DNA of 64,000 nt from Theodoxus fluviatilis. Taxonomy: Eukaryota; Mollusca; Gastropoda; Cycloneritida; Neritidae. This document shows, in pieces, positions 1 to 10,880 of this stretch. The notes under the pieces are model-generated. The model saw only the letters and a program-made list of their open reading frames with translations. It had not been told where the DNA came from and searched no databases. How positions within the stretch are numbered: position 1 is the stretch's first letter; each line of letters opens with the position of its first letter. Made by a program: the position numbers and the translations under genes. The stretch covers positions 27,501 to 91,500 of the forward strand of contig JAWQFJ010028290.1 in assembly GCA_034096865.1 (NCBI GenBank), written 5' to 3'.

Positions 1-1395
1 CAAGCCAGTGTTGATGTTGGGATTTATATGATGAATGGAGTTTTGGAAGGGAAATCGAACAGTGAACCTTGTTTTCCTTCCAATACAGAAACGAACTTAG
101 TAGAACGTTTGGGAGGATATTATATTCATCTCGGTTCACACTCTGCCATTGACCAATCTGCAGTGAACTTTTTAGGGAACGGACTAATGAGACAGCTCAG
201 TTATTGTTCAATGGGAAGGTGGATGGCTGTGTGAACAGTTGATTGGTTGTTTGGTATGAGATCGTGAATCAAGACACCCTCCAACGCCGTGATTGGTTGA
301 GAACAACAGGTAGACTTTTGCTGTTGTATTTAAACCCGTGTTTTGGGATCACAGGCGTGCCCGTTGCAGAATTTTCACAGAGACAGCCACGTGTGGACGG
401 CGCCCTGTCTTAGAAAGAGTTCACGTGTTGAACTGTCTGTGAAAGCTGATAAAGTTTCGTCCGCTGACGAAATGTGCCCCGTAAGCTATGTCAAGTGGCT
501 GTGGGTAGACAGAAAGCTGAATGGAGGACTGCCCTCACTTCTGACTGCAGGGAGAGACAACGTATAAGGTATTACGAGTTCTCGTTTTTGCAACGTTTTC
601 CTCTCCTGAGTGAACTACCTCCTGACCACCCTGTATGGAGAAATTGTCTTTAGAAATTCTCCAACTCCTGAGAAAACCACCTGCGAGAAAACTCTGACCG
701 TCTCTCGCCTCGCTCCCCTCCTCGTCGCCTTCTCAAGTCGCCTTGCCTGCCGTTCTGCCCGCCACGGGAAGGATTTGCCGTCTGCTAGACTGCCCCACCG
801 GACGTCTGTCCACGCGACCCCCGCCGGGACTTCTACATCGCCTGGACCCAATACAAGCCAAGACCTCAACCTCCACTACAAGAATCGAGAAATAACGACT
901 GCCTCCTCCTATGCGAGGCAAACTCCCGTTTCGTCGTATTCTGTGAAGTGCGTCCATGAATGGACATCCCAAAATTCCCCTCTCCCAATAGTGTGTGTGG
1001 AATTTCATTCATTGGAAAGCGAGCCCGCTTTGCTCGCTACGGATTGGCTGGACGCCACGACAGGTCTGAGCTGTGAGTATAGTTTTCCCTCTGGCTTGGC
1101 AGCTGATATTACTTAGTTATTATCTATTCTGGGGAAGGGTTCATTACATTTTGCAATGCGTTTCAGTATCTCCATGATTTATTAATTATTGTGTCGAAAT
1201 TATCACTCATGACCAATTTGTTTATTATTGATTAAAGCTGTATTTGAACTTTGATTTCGGTATCCCAGTCCTCATTTACGTCCGTACGTCATCCTTGTGT
1301 GTGAATGATGGATTGGAAGGTGCCAAGTAGTAATGAAGTACCCTAGACATTCAACGAGCCAAAGAAAAGATTAATAATCTTTTAATACTACTTGT
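1..1395. other. Intergenic sequence, no gene recognised
   Basis: No exon or conserved protein is recognisable on either strand. A TATTTAAA box at about 327-334 and an ATTAAA at about 1232 would fit a retroelement LTR or an isolated promoter, but neither terminal repeats nor a target-site duplication can be seen, partly because the window begins here. Short open frames at 28-234, 343-567 and 610-1116 show no domain and are probably chance. Confidence 0.4.
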
Positions 1396-1398
1396 AAC

Positions 1399-2108
1399 AC
1401 TGGCATAAGCAGAGCATTCACAGCAAATGCTGGCATGAGCAGAACATTCACAGCAAATGCTGGCATGAGCAGAGCATTCACAGCAAATGCTGGCATAAGC
1501 AGAGCATTCACAGCAAATGCTGGCATTAGCAGAGCATTCACAGCAAATGCTGGCATAAGCAGAGCATTCACAGCAAATGCTGGCATAAGCAGAGCATTCA
1601 CAGCAAATGCTGGCATAAGCAGAGCATTCACAGCAAATGCTGGCATAAGCAGAACATTCACAGCAAATGCTGGCATGAGCAGAGAATTCACAGCAAATGC
1701 TGGCATAAGCAGAGCATTCACAGCAAATGCTGGCATAAGCAGAGAATTCACAGCAAATGCTGGCATGAGCAGAGCATTCACAGCAAATGCTGGCATGAGC
1801 AGAGCATTCACTGCAAATGCTGGCATAAGCAGAACATTCACAGCAAATGCTGGCATGAGCAGAACATTCACAGCAAATGCTGGCATAAGCAGAACATTCA
1901 CAGCAAATGCTGGCATGAGCAGAACATTCACAGCAAATGCTGACATAAGCAGAGAATTCACAGCAAATGCTGACATAAGCAGAGAATTCACAGCAAATGC
2001 TGGCATAAGCAGAGAATTCACAGCAAATGCTGGCATAAGCAGAGAATTCACAGCAAATGCTGGCATAAGCAGGGCATTCACAGCAAATGCTGGCATAAGC
2101 AGAGCATT
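1399..2108. repeat. 30-bp minisatellite, about 24 copies
   Basis: Head-to-tail 30-bp units with the core GCAGAGCATTCACAGCAAAT, differing by a few substitutions (AGAGCA, AGAACA, AGAGAA; CATAAGC or CATGAGC). Because 30 is a multiple of three, one plus frame and two minus frames stay open for 280-320 codons with a 10-residue period. Those readings are artefacts of the period. Confidence 0.95.
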
Positions 2109-2756
2109 TCTCAGATCTGACCATGGCTGCCGCCAGCAATGCTTGGAGGCACTGGCTACAGATGAGGGGCGGCCTACACCCAGCAGCTGTGGCCGTGTGC
2201 TGTGGGCACATCTTGCTGACTTCCCATCTGAAAAGGCATGCTTGGAAAACTGCCTCAGAGGACAGGAATGCAAAACAATGGCGTAGAACCCAAATGCGTC
2301 TGTGTTTAGTTTGCTGTCCCCAGTCGCTCCCAAGTGACAGTCGTGGTGGTGGTGGCGACTTCGGTGAAACTGTGCACCAACTTTCTTTTCCCCAACCTCA
2401 TTTTGTCACCAACAGATATTACTAAAGAAGTATGGATGGATTTGTAGGCTATGTAAAGCCACTGAGCACAAAAATCTCTAGAATAGTTTAGAGTTAGCAC
2501 AAATCAAGTCATGATGTCCCTACTTATTCTCCTCTTACGAAATACATAAGGAGATGAGGTGGGTCTATTCTGACCCCCAACCCACAGGGGGTCTATTCTG
2601 ACCCCCAACCCACAGGGGGACTAACAAGTAGTAAACCTATGAATGAAGACATTTGTGATTTGGTTATCAGTGCAATTTAACCAGATTTTCGCTGCATGTG
2701 CACTCTCCATCTTCTAATGCGAGTAGAATCTTGTTCTGGCTGTGGAGAACTTGGTG
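2109..2756. other. Intergenic spacer with a 29-bp direct duplication
   Basis: No gene is recognised. Two adjacent copies of a unit containing GGTCTATTCTGACCCCCAAC lie at about 2578-2637. Confidence 0.5.
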
Positions 2757-3169
2757 GAGCTGCTCACAGCTTGGCTGTGCGCTGGGCTTCTTGGTTGCAG
2801 TGCATCTCCACATTGGAGCTGCTCACAGCTTGGCTGTGCGCTGGGCTTCTTGGTTGCAGTGCATCTCCACATTGGAGCTGCTCACAGCTTGGCTGTGCGC
2901 TGGGCTTCTTGGTTGCAGTGCATCTCCACATTGGAGCTGCTCACAGCTTGGCTGTGCGCTGGGCTTCTTGGTTGCAGTGCATCTCCACATTGGAGCTGCT
3001 CACAGCTTGGCTGTGCGCTGGGCTTCTTGGTTGCAGTGCATCTCCACATTGGAGCTGCTCACAGCTTGGCTGTGTGCTGGGCTTCTTGGTTGCAGTGCAT
3101 CTCCACATTGGAGCTGCTCACAGCTTGGCTGTGCGCTGGGCTTCTTGGTTGCAGTGCATCTCCGCATTG
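2757..3169. repeat. 59-bp minisatellite, 7 copies
   Basis: Seven nearly identical 59-bp units begin at 2761, 2820, 2879, 2938, 2997, 3056 and 3115, each with TGCTCACAGCTTGGCTGTGC. Each unit also contains TTCTTGGTTGCAG, an acceptor-like sequence. All plus frames stay open for 160-190 codons, with no recognisable protein. Confidence 0.95.
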
Positions 3170-4132
3170 CTTACGTGAACACAGACTTTGCATGCAAGTT
3201 GCAAATTCGAGTTTCTCATCATTTGCATGTGTCAGCTTGACATGGCTGTCACAATGTTTGCTGCGCATGACTCTGGGGCTTCAGTCGAGTCCCCGCCATC
3301 AGACACACCATCTCTAAACCACTTGCTTGTTCGGGCAAGTACATTGAACATTCACTTGCCTGTTCGGGCAAGTACATTGAACATTTACTTGCCTGTATGC
3401 ATAAGCCACTGGCCTGACAACTTTTTGCCCCACCACAGTAATCATACGACTCAAATATCAGTGTCTCTTACTTTAAAGCTGCTCTTAGCAGTGAACATGT
3501 TTGAAGGCTGTGCCACAGTGCATAGACTGAGTTTTCAAGTTTTGTGTGCTTTGATTCTAAAATGAATCATCGGAAAATTAGCCTGCCCATTCGGGCAAAT
3601 CTGGATAAACTTTTCCTTGCCCGAAGAAAATAATTTGGTTGTCCTGGGGAATCACTTGTGAGGGACCCTGCCCCCATCTTGTGAATGTTGGGGATGGTTC
3701 CATCTTCACCTGTCTCATGCATGATCAGTCTCTCACTCCAAAAGGAATACAACGTGGTCATAATGAGGAAATAAGGCTACATGAGGAGTACAATTTGGTC
3801 ATAAAATGTTTCCACTCCTTGAAGGACTTATGGATTATTACCACTGTGAAAACATCATCACATTAAACATGACAAATAATTATCAAACAGCTCGCAATGA
3901 GTGTTACATTTCATCAGTCTAAAATCAGGTGATAGCTATGCTCCATGTGAAACAAAAACAATAATGGAATAAGAATCTACTGGGGATTTTTTATCGGGAG
4001 TGGGTGGGTGGGATGTGTGTGGTTGATTTGTTTTTGATAAATACACAGTGTGAGACAGGCATCTTGATTCCTCCAGGTTGTTCAGCACAAACAGTATCGA
4101 CAAGTCAAAAACTTGAAAGACAGCCATCAAAC
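3170..4132. other. Intergenic sequence downstream of NDUFB4
   Basis: No gene is recognised. Two copies of a roughly 33-bp unit with GTTCGGGCAAGTACATTGAA lie at about 3330-3395, and a related GCCCGAA/TTCGGGC motif recurs at 3590-3625. NDUFB4 transcripts probably end near the right edge of this stretch. Confidence 0.4.
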
Positions 4133-4138
4133 TTTATT
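4133..4138 (-). promoter_or_regulatory. NDUFB4: Polyadenylation signal of NDUFB4
   Basis: The minus strand reads AATAAA (plus TTTATT) about 130 nt past the NDUFB4 stop codon. This is the first canonical signal downstream and implies a short 3' UTR. Assignment is by position and motif only. Confidence 0.6.
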
Positions 4139-4269
4139 TACAAAATTTTCTGGTTCACATGCTGCTTGCCAAATTCAGGTCAGGAAACCATCCTGGGATG
4201 GCCCTAGGATGACTCAAGCAGGCTGTGGTACGTCTATTCAACGGAGTGCTTTGTCTATAAAGCCAAGCC

Positions 4270-4341
4270 TCAATACATGAACTTCCAGTCTCTGTCCTTG
4301 TACTTCACTTCTCCACAGCGGAAACGTTTCTCCCGATTAGC
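4270..4341 (-). CDS. NDUFB4: NDUFB4 coding exon 3 (C-terminus)
   Basis: Reads ANREKRFRCGEVKYKDRDWK then FMY and TGA. The acceptor is CTGCTGCTGCAG just before GCT at 4341, phase 0, matching the phase-0 donor of exon 2. The basic, matrix-facing or intermembrane tail with an aromatic C-terminus resembles the end of animal NDUFB4, which also ends in a short aromatic motif. The exon is 72 nt including the stop, giving a total protein of 127 aa against about 129 in mammals. Confidence 0.85.
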   Translation of the reverse strand, partial: ANREKRFRCGEVKYKDRDWKFMY

Positions 4342-6347
4342 CTGCAGCAGCAAATACGTTCATCAGTCAAAGTTCATGCAACAATGATAAAAGATATGAT
4401 ATTCTGGAGATAACAGCAAAATGAAGAATGCTTGCTTTAGGCATTTTGAAAACTTCAAAACTTGACAAATGTGCACCTCTCACACACTGTACTGAAATTG
4501 CAAATTGTAAGCAATTGGGGGGGGATTCTGAGAATGTCTGCTAGATAATATGTGCATTGAACAATCAGAATACTTCTGCCAACTTTGAGCCATGTGTAAT
4601 CCTAACACACTTTATTGAAGATGGATGTAACGGACTGTAAATGATACTGAGTATCAAGTGTCATGAGAAATTCAAACCAAATCAGTGATCATATTTTGTT
4701 TCCTTTGCAAGACCTGAATGTGCTGACAATTCTGGTTCAGCAAAATGTATCTGTGTTAGTTACAGCAGTTTCTAAGCTATTTTGATCGGTTCATTTCATA
4801 GCAGTGCTTATTACAGTGTGAAAACCAAAGAGTTCTTTCCAGTTTTTGTGAGGTGGTTACATCCCTAAAGTTTTCCACCAAGAATTCCCCAACCCTGTCT
4901 CTAGCAACTCCATAACACATGTGGCTCCATTTGCCTCTGTCAACATTCCCTGCAGGGAGGTGTTGAAACTCAGATTCTATCCACTTACACACATGTACGT
5001 CACTCAGAATGTTCATTTCCATCAGTCATGGGCAAGAGTGGATAACTTTCCTATGCAACAAACTCTGAATAATGATAATTCCTGCGTTCAAGACTACCTA
5101 CCATTCGCCGAGTGGTAGGCGAGCCCCAAATGTGCACTCTTGAACGACTCGTCATGACCTAGCGCTAGCCAAGATGGCTTCCGCCATGCCTTCTCATCGT
5201 CGAGCTTCTCAACCAAATGAGTAAACCAGCAGCTGTGGACTGCTTGTTTCTTGTGGAAGCTGATACAATATGTTAAGCTGCAGCTGTGCACGAAGGCACG
5301 GCATTGCTCGAATCAAAATTTATGTCAAAACAACAGTGCTGACTTAGTGTAAGCAAGAATTTCTTGATGCTCACATCAAGGGAGCTTACACAACAAACTA
5401 CGGGCTAATGTAAGATATAAGAGTTGCCTCCCTTGAAATTTCGTATAAATGTTTGCTCACATCTTGCCAGGTAATTATTTCAAAGCAGTTATTCTTAAAA
5501 AAAAAAAAAAAAAGTACAATATAAGCCTAACTTCTTGTAACTTCTCGCATAGGATGGGTAATAATCACAGCATGAAATGTGTGTCACAGCACATATTTGT
5601 GATGGCGACTTTCTTCCTTTCCCCAAAGGCAACCATTTTGGTCATACAGGCGCAGCATTGCCGCGGCGGGCTATCTAACAGTCAATAACTGTAGCATGAA
5701 CAAGTCATTCAAGAGTCGACCGCTATCGACCGGTTGATGACGGTAGGCCTCTTGAACAGCCTAAAGGTTGACACTTTTTTCCCCTTTTGAATAACAACAT
5801 GCACAGCACACTTGCTGACACATGCCAGCATGCACACACTCACACGTGAGCTAAACTATTCAAAGTTCATTCATCCATTCATTGTTTATTTGTTTGTTTC
5901 TATGGTTAAGTCCACCTTCATCTATTTTATTAGGGGGATGGGGGGGGGGGGGGGGGGGGGGGGGGAAGAGTTAAAGAAACATGGCCTCAAAACAATTATT
6001 GGTAGGTAGGCCTGACTTTCTAAAAATACTTGTTTTTGTTAAAAGGAGGCCAGTGTGTGCACATACATCAGGCAGATTCATCTGAACATAATCCAAAATT
6101 TATCTTTCACTAAGAATACTTTTTTAGGTCATTAGTGCTCATAGGGAAGATAAGACAGCACACAATTTTCCACAAAAAAGGGTCGGCAAGATAAAATAGG
6201 GATAGTTAGTTAGATTACTGTAACAAAACCCTTAATGTTTCCGTCTTCTTCTTCTTGTCGATCGCTAGAATGTTTCCATGAACAATCTACTTTCCATCTG
6301 TAAAGTTTGGTTCGAGGCAGTGCTGGGAATGGACATCAAAGGCTCAC
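4342..6347 (-). other. NDUFB4: NDUFB4 intron 2
   Basis: About 2 kb with consensus ends: donor GTGAGC after 6348 and acceptor TGCAG before 4341. It contains a poly-A run at about 5500-5514, a G run at about 5940-5965 and a possible inverted-terminal-repeat segment at 5087-5757. No coding sequence is recognised in it. Confidence 0.75.
5940..5965. repeat. Poly-G homopolymer run
   Basis: An almost pure run of about 25 G. It is G-quadruplex-prone and likely to be unstable in length and in sequencing. Confidence 0.9.
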
Positions 6348-6491
6348 CTGGTCTCGAATGGTCATGTAGGTAAAGAAGGTGACGGGCAGCACGACAAAGG
6401 CAAACAGGTGCCAGGTGGTCTTGGGAGTCACTTTGAAGGTATCATAGCCTGTGGTCCTCATGGACACAAACCTCTGGACTGCGGGGTCAAA
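6348..6491 (-). CDS. NDUFB4: NDUFB4 coding exon 2 (membrane segment)
   Basis: Encodes 48 residues beginning FDPAVQRFVSMRTTGYDTFK and running through VTPKTTWHLFAFVVLPVTFF to TIRDQ. It aligns with the core of animal NDUFB4, where a DPA/NPAL..RW start, an ..R(T)...Y...F..TPK motif and one transmembrane helix occur in the same order. The hydrophobic stretch LFAFVVLPVTFFTYM is the single membrane anchor. Both ends are phase 0, with acceptor CTTTTCAG and donor GTGAGC. Confidence 0.9.
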
Positions 6492-6557
6492 CTGAAAAGA
6501 AAGTTATGAATCCCATTTCATTCACTGTTCCCTTTGTAGCAGCTTTTCTGCCAGGAG

Positions 6558-6875
6558 TGTTTTGGGATACTTATACAAGGCTACCTCTCATGTCTCTTTC
6601 TCAAATCCAGTGTTTTGGGATACTTATACAAGGCTACCTCTCATGTCTCTTTCTCAAATCCAGTGTTTTGGGATACTTATACAAGGCTACCTCTCATGTC
6701 TCTTTCTCAAATCCAGTGTTTTGGGATACTTATACAAGGCTACCTCTCATGTCTCTTTCTCAAATCCAGTGTTTTGAGATACTTATACAAGGCTACCTCT
6801 CATGTCTCTTTCTCAAATCCAGTGTTTTGGGATACTTATACAAGGCTACCTCTCATGTCTCTTTCTCAAATCCAT
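6558..6875. repeat. 53-bp minisatellite in NDUFB4 intron 1, 6 copies
   Basis: Six 53-bp units of near identity, each containing GTTTTGGGATACTTATACAA. It begins about 65 bp from the exon 2 acceptor. Apparent open frames across it are period artefacts. Confidence 0.95.
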
Positions 6876-7140
6876 AACAACTACATTCTTGGGCCAAGAT
6901 TGTTTCAGGAACTACTTGATGATTCAATGACACATCTGGTGACTGTCCAGAAGGAAAGAAAACAAACAAGAAAATGCTCCTCCAAAATCATAAAAATAAT
7001 TTATCAAAGTCTGCAACAACAGGTATGTAACATTGTGAGTAATTTTACCTTATTTCCTGATGTTTACAATTAACTACATAAATCTCACAATTGGGGTGGG
7101 TGGGGTGGGGAAAAAACCAACCAAAACCCTGGCACACATA

Positions 7141-7989
7141 ACAAGAAGGGCAAAGCCCATACGACTCACATGCTTGACCTTGACCTTTATATGACCTTGA
7201 CCTTCAGGTGACCTTCAAGGTCAAGGTCAAACAACTAAACCTACCAATGACATCATACACAAAGAAATGCTTTACACATTTTTCCTACCAAAATACATGT
7301 GACCTTGACCCAAGGTCAAGGTCATCCAAGGTCATGCAACACAAAGCTGTTAATTCAAGGCATAGGAAGCACAATGGTGCTTATTGGCACTTTCTACCAT
7401 GAGATATAGTCACTTTTTGTGGTTCACTACCCCATTTTGGTCACATTTCATAAGGGTCAAAGTGACCTTGACCTTGATGATATGTGAACAAATGTGTCTC
7501 ATGATGAAAGTATAACATGTGCCCCACATAATTATTAAGTTTGAAACAGTTATCTTCCATAGTTCAGGGTCAAGGTCACTTCAAAATATGTATACAATCC
7601 AACTTTGAAGAGCTCCTGTGACCTTGACCTTGAAGCAAGGTCAACCAAACTGGTATCAAAAGATAGGGCTTGCTTTGACCTATATACCACTTGTAGCTAA
7701 GGTCGCCATTCTCAATAACGTGGGAGAAAATTGGGAAAATGTGAAAAATGACTGTTTTTGAGACCACATTTATGGCTCCTGTGACCTTGACCTTGAAGCA
7801 AGGTCAAGTCACTATGTATGTTTTTTGAGGCCTTGTCATCATACACCATCATGCCACATTTGGTGTTGATAGACTTAATAGTCTCCGAGAAAAATCCAAC
7901 GTTTAAGTTTTTTACGCCCGGACGCCCGGACGGACGGACGACACGGCTGAGTACATAGACTCACTTTTGCTTCGCATGTGAGTCAAAAA
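7141..7989 (+). mobile_element. Repeat element rich in TCAAGGTCA motifs, copy 1
   Basis: An 849-bp dispersed element whose second copy lies at 13327-14190 in the opposite orientation. Short inverted ends (ACTCACATGC near the left end, GCATGTGAGT near the right end) suggest a non-autonomous DNA transposon. It has no coding capacity. It carries about a dozen TGACCTTGA/TCAAGGTCA nonamers, which are the extended half-site of NR5A (FTZ-F1/SF-1) and ERR nuclear receptors. The right end has a CGCCCGGACG run. It lies in NDUFB4 intron 1. Confidence 0.85.
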
Positions 7990-8149
7990 TCACCAGTCCA
8001 CATATCCGAAAATCTAAGTAAATGCCAAGCTCTTGAACTGAAATTTCCCCTCATTTGCATCTCAGGAACCCCTAAGGGGCTAACTAGTGACGCTGTGGGC
8101 CATTCCTCCCCCTGAACGAAAGGGGAAGCTGCATGACAGTATCATGAGT

Positions 8150-8930
8150 AGGGAGTGGTTTCCAATGATGCTAAGAGTGTGGGAAGAGGAGGTGGGGGGG
8201 GGGGGGGGGGGGGGGGGAAAGAAGTGGGAGGGAGAGAAGAGGGAGAGAGGGAGAGAAGAGGTAGGGAGGGAGGGGGAGAAGAGGGAGGGAGGGGGAGAAG
8301 AGGGAGGGAGGGAGGGGGAGAAGAGGGAGGGAGGGGGAGAAGTGGGAGGGAGGGGGAGAAGAGGGAGGGAGGGAGGGGGAGCAGAGGGAGGGAGGGGGAG
8401 AAGAGGGAGGGGGGGGGGGGAGAAGAGGGAGGGAGGGGGAGAAGAGGGAGGGAGGGAGGGGGAGAAGAAGGAGGGAGGGGGAGCACTAGAAGAGGGAGGG
8501 AGGGAGCCTGGGGAGAAGAGGGTGGCAGGGAGAGAAGTGGGAGGGAGAGAAGTGGGAGGGAGAGAAGTGGGGGGGAGAGAAGAGGGAGAGAGAGAAGAGG
8601 AAGAGAGAGAAGAGGGAGAGAAAAGGGAGGGAGGGAGAGAAGGGGGAGGGAGGGAGAGAAGTGGGAGGGAGAGAAGAGGGAGGGAGAGACAGTAGAGGGA
8701 GGGAGAGAAGAGGGAGAGAAACGGGAGGGAGGGAGGGAGAGAAGAGGGAGGGAGGGAGAGAAGTGGGAGGGAGAGAAGTGGGAGGGAGAGAAGTGGGAGG
8801 GAGAGAAGAGGGAGAGAGGTGGGAGGGAGAGAGGTGGGAGGGAGAGAGGTGGGTGGGAGAGAGGTGGGTGGAAGAGGGAGGGAGGGAGGGAGGGAGAGAG
8901 GGACGGAGGGACGGACGGACGGACAGACCG
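8150..8930. repeat. Polypurine GGGAGA-type microsatellite
   Basis: About 780 bp that is nearly all purine on the plus strand, built from GGGAGGGAGAGAAG-like units with pure G runs at about 8194-8217 and 8410-8420. Long open frames of Gly/Arg/Glu (plus) or Ser/Pro/Leu (minus) are compositional artefacts. Confidence 0.95.
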
Positions 8931-9029
8931 GTTGCAAACAAGGTTTTCCGACCACGGATAGATGCTCTCCCTTGTGCAAACGATTTTCACAAATCAGCTA
9001 AATCAGTGTTTCAGCTGTGCATAATCTCG

Positions 9030-9030
<1 letters not shown>

Positions 9031-9074
<44 letters not shown>

Positions 9075-9085
9075 CGTGCGTGTGT
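9031..9085. repeat. (TG)n microsatellite
   Basis: A TG dinucleotide run ending only about 20 bp from the NDUFB4 exon 1 donor (GTAAGT, minus strand, starting at 9106). Confidence 0.95.
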
Positions 9086-9106
9086 GCACATGCAAAATCA
9101 ACTTAC

Positions 9107-9274
9107 AACGTAGCCTCCGTCGGTCTTTCCTTTCCATGGATCCAGGACCTTTTTCTGCCATTCGGCTTTCAGTTGCGTCCGCATCTTAGCCCGTTCTTGA
9201 ATGGCTTTCATTTCGGTTTGGCTTACATCGTACATCTTCCATGGGTCCCACGCCTTTTTTCCATATTCCCCCAT
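9107..9274 (-). CDS. NDUFB4: NDUFB4 coding exon 1; NADH dehydrogenase 1 beta subcomplex subunit 4
   Basis: NDUFB4 (B15) is an accessory subunit of mitochondrial complex I in the membrane-arm beta module; it has no catalytic site and is held by one transmembrane helix. This exon encodes MGEYGKKAWDPWKMYDVSQT, then ERAKMRTQLKAEWQKKVLDP, ending at GGYV. The pattern ..Y..S......QERA..R.QLK.E.. matches the N-terminal helix of animal NDUFB4. The start was chosen because it is the first ATG of the frame, has purine/GCC context (GTTGCCATGGGG), and makes a total of 127 aa. The donor GTAAGT follows in phase 0. No cleavable presequence is evident, as is usual for this subunit. The gene is head to head with Scm. 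A fast-evolving small subunit cannot be proven by eye, but length, exon phases and motif order all agree. Confidence 0.9.
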
Positions 9275-9413
9275 GGCAACGATTCGGTGGTGTCCTCAAC
9301 TGGTTATACGGGCAGTTTGGAGGACATTCGTGCTCCGGGCCGGAAGTAGGACTTGCGCGTGCTTTCCCGCGAGACTTCGGTTGTGTTATGGCGGTGGATT
9401 GATGTAAACACGG
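9275..9413. promoter_or_regulatory. Probable bidirectional promoter, NDUFB4 / Scm
   Basis: A short CpG-containing, TATA-less stretch separates the NDUFB4 start codon from a GTAAGC donor that probably ends the first Scm exon. It holds CCGGAAGT at 9340-9347 (ETS/GABP-type site), TTGCGCGTGC at about 9353-9362 (NRF1-like) and CCCGCGAGAC at about 9367-9376 (like the TCTCGCGAGA promoter element). Such motifs are typical of divergent housekeeping and respiratory-chain promoters. Start sites are not visible directly. Confidence 0.6.
9388..9402 (+). other. Four-codon upstream ORF in the putative Scm leader
   Basis: ATGGCGGTGGATTGA (M-A-V-D-stop) lies 11 nt before the donor of the presumed first Scm exon. 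If that exon is in the mRNA, the uORF precedes the main start at 13055 and could dampen translation. It also shows that the main frame cannot begin here. Confidence 0.4.
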
Positions 9414-10467
9414 GTAAGCTAATCTTTTAGCGCTTATTGGCAAAAAGATAGAGTGTCATTTACGTCGATTAGGACGTATTTAAGTCGTGTATTCGTCAGG
9501 TTATAAATATAGACTTGGTGATAGATACCTGTGTTTTTCTTCGATGAATTGGCAGCAATCTATCAGTCGATCTGGAAGCGCGCATCAGTATTACGTCGGA
9601 AACTATTCAACATCCCGCTTCGGTGTGTCAGTGCTGATTAACCTCCTATCGTCTCTTAACTAATAAGTGTCTTGTTGAGGATCCCGTAGTTGTAAATTCT
9701 CATCTATTGCGAAAAAAATGGAAAGATGTCATATTAAGGCATTGTGTTAGGTTGACGCGGGAATTGGTGGGAAACTTCGGTCAAGCTCCTTAGTCATGAC
9801 AATGAAATCGATTTTTTGAGAGAGTTGATGACGTCGGTCACTGTTTTGCTGCTTACGATCATCGGGTACACGGCCAGCCTGGTTGTCAACGGCGCGTAAA
9901 CATATGTATTCGTGAAAAGGTTAATACAATCACTACGGACGATCGGTCGTTATCGTCTGGTTCCCGAAGAGGGAAAGAAACATGCGCTGGATTCAGGGAC
10001 GAGTTTTTCTGTTGATGCTCGTACCAAATATGTAGATTAAAGGGTATGAATACTCTTTGCTCTGTTTTACTCGTATTAATTTTTGAAGATGTGAAGCAAC
10101 CTCCGTCAAGTTCATACATTCTCGTAATCCCATGCCACTAATCTTCCGCGTTTTCATCAGCGTGTTCCACCTTCCACCACGGGCCGCACGTGGCGCAGAG
10201 CATGTTTCTCGTAAGAAAGAGGAAGGCCCCACCTTGGAAATGATTGCCAATAGAAATAGAGAAGAAAAGGGCCTACTGATGTAGGTTTCTCCCACAGTAT
10301 CCCCATTTTGAGCTATCACTTGCATTATTATTACTGCAATATATTGACAAAACAAATTTACCAGATACGTTATCTTCTGTTTGTGCAATTCGTTTTCCAC
10401 AGATGATGACGCAAAGTATCTTTATTAAAAGCAGCAACAGCTGAGCAGAGGATCAATGTGTCAGTCT

Positions 10468-10650
10468 ATGGACAGTGAACACTGTACATGCATGTGTTCA
10501 TCTATGGACACTGAACAATGTGCATGCATGTGTCCATCTATGGACAGTGAATCCTGTGCTTGCATGTGTCCATCTATGGACACTGAACAATGTGCATGCA
10601 TGTGTCCATCAATGAGCAGTGGGCATTGTGCATGCATGTGTGACCATGAA
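10468..10650. repeat. 36-bp minisatellite, 5 copies
   Basis: Five 36-bp units around CATGTGTCCATCTATGGACA. Each contains the palindrome-like CATCTATGGACA plus TGCATGCA. It gives a cysteine-rich open frame at 10456-10677 (CMCPSMDTEQCA repeats), which I read as a period artefact. Confidence 0.9.
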
Positions 10651-10710
10651 CAGAAAGAGAGGGACAGACAACTTTGAGTGAAGGCATAGAAGACCCATCT
10701 GCAAGATTGC

Positions 10711-10880
10711 TGAAAGAGTTCTTGCTGTCCTTACTCAGCTGCCTTTGATGCACTGTTAATGTAGTGCCACATACCTGATGTACCCTCTATGTTAGAAAGA
10801 GTTCTTGCTGTCCTTACTCAGCTGCCTTTGATGCACTGTTAATGTAGTGCCACATACCTGATGTACCCTCTATGTTAGAA
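10711..10880. repeat. Direct duplication, about 84-bp unit
   Basis: Two adjacent, nearly identical copies beginning GAGTTCTTGCTGTCCTTACT and ending CTCTATGTTAGAA. A third partial start (ATTCTTGCTGTCCTTACTCA) follows at about 10880. Confidence 0.9.

Noticed and set aside
8080..8990. Ser/Pro-rich minus frames resembling extensin- or mucin-like proteins
   Set aside because: Translation of a polypurine/polypyrimidine microsatellite.
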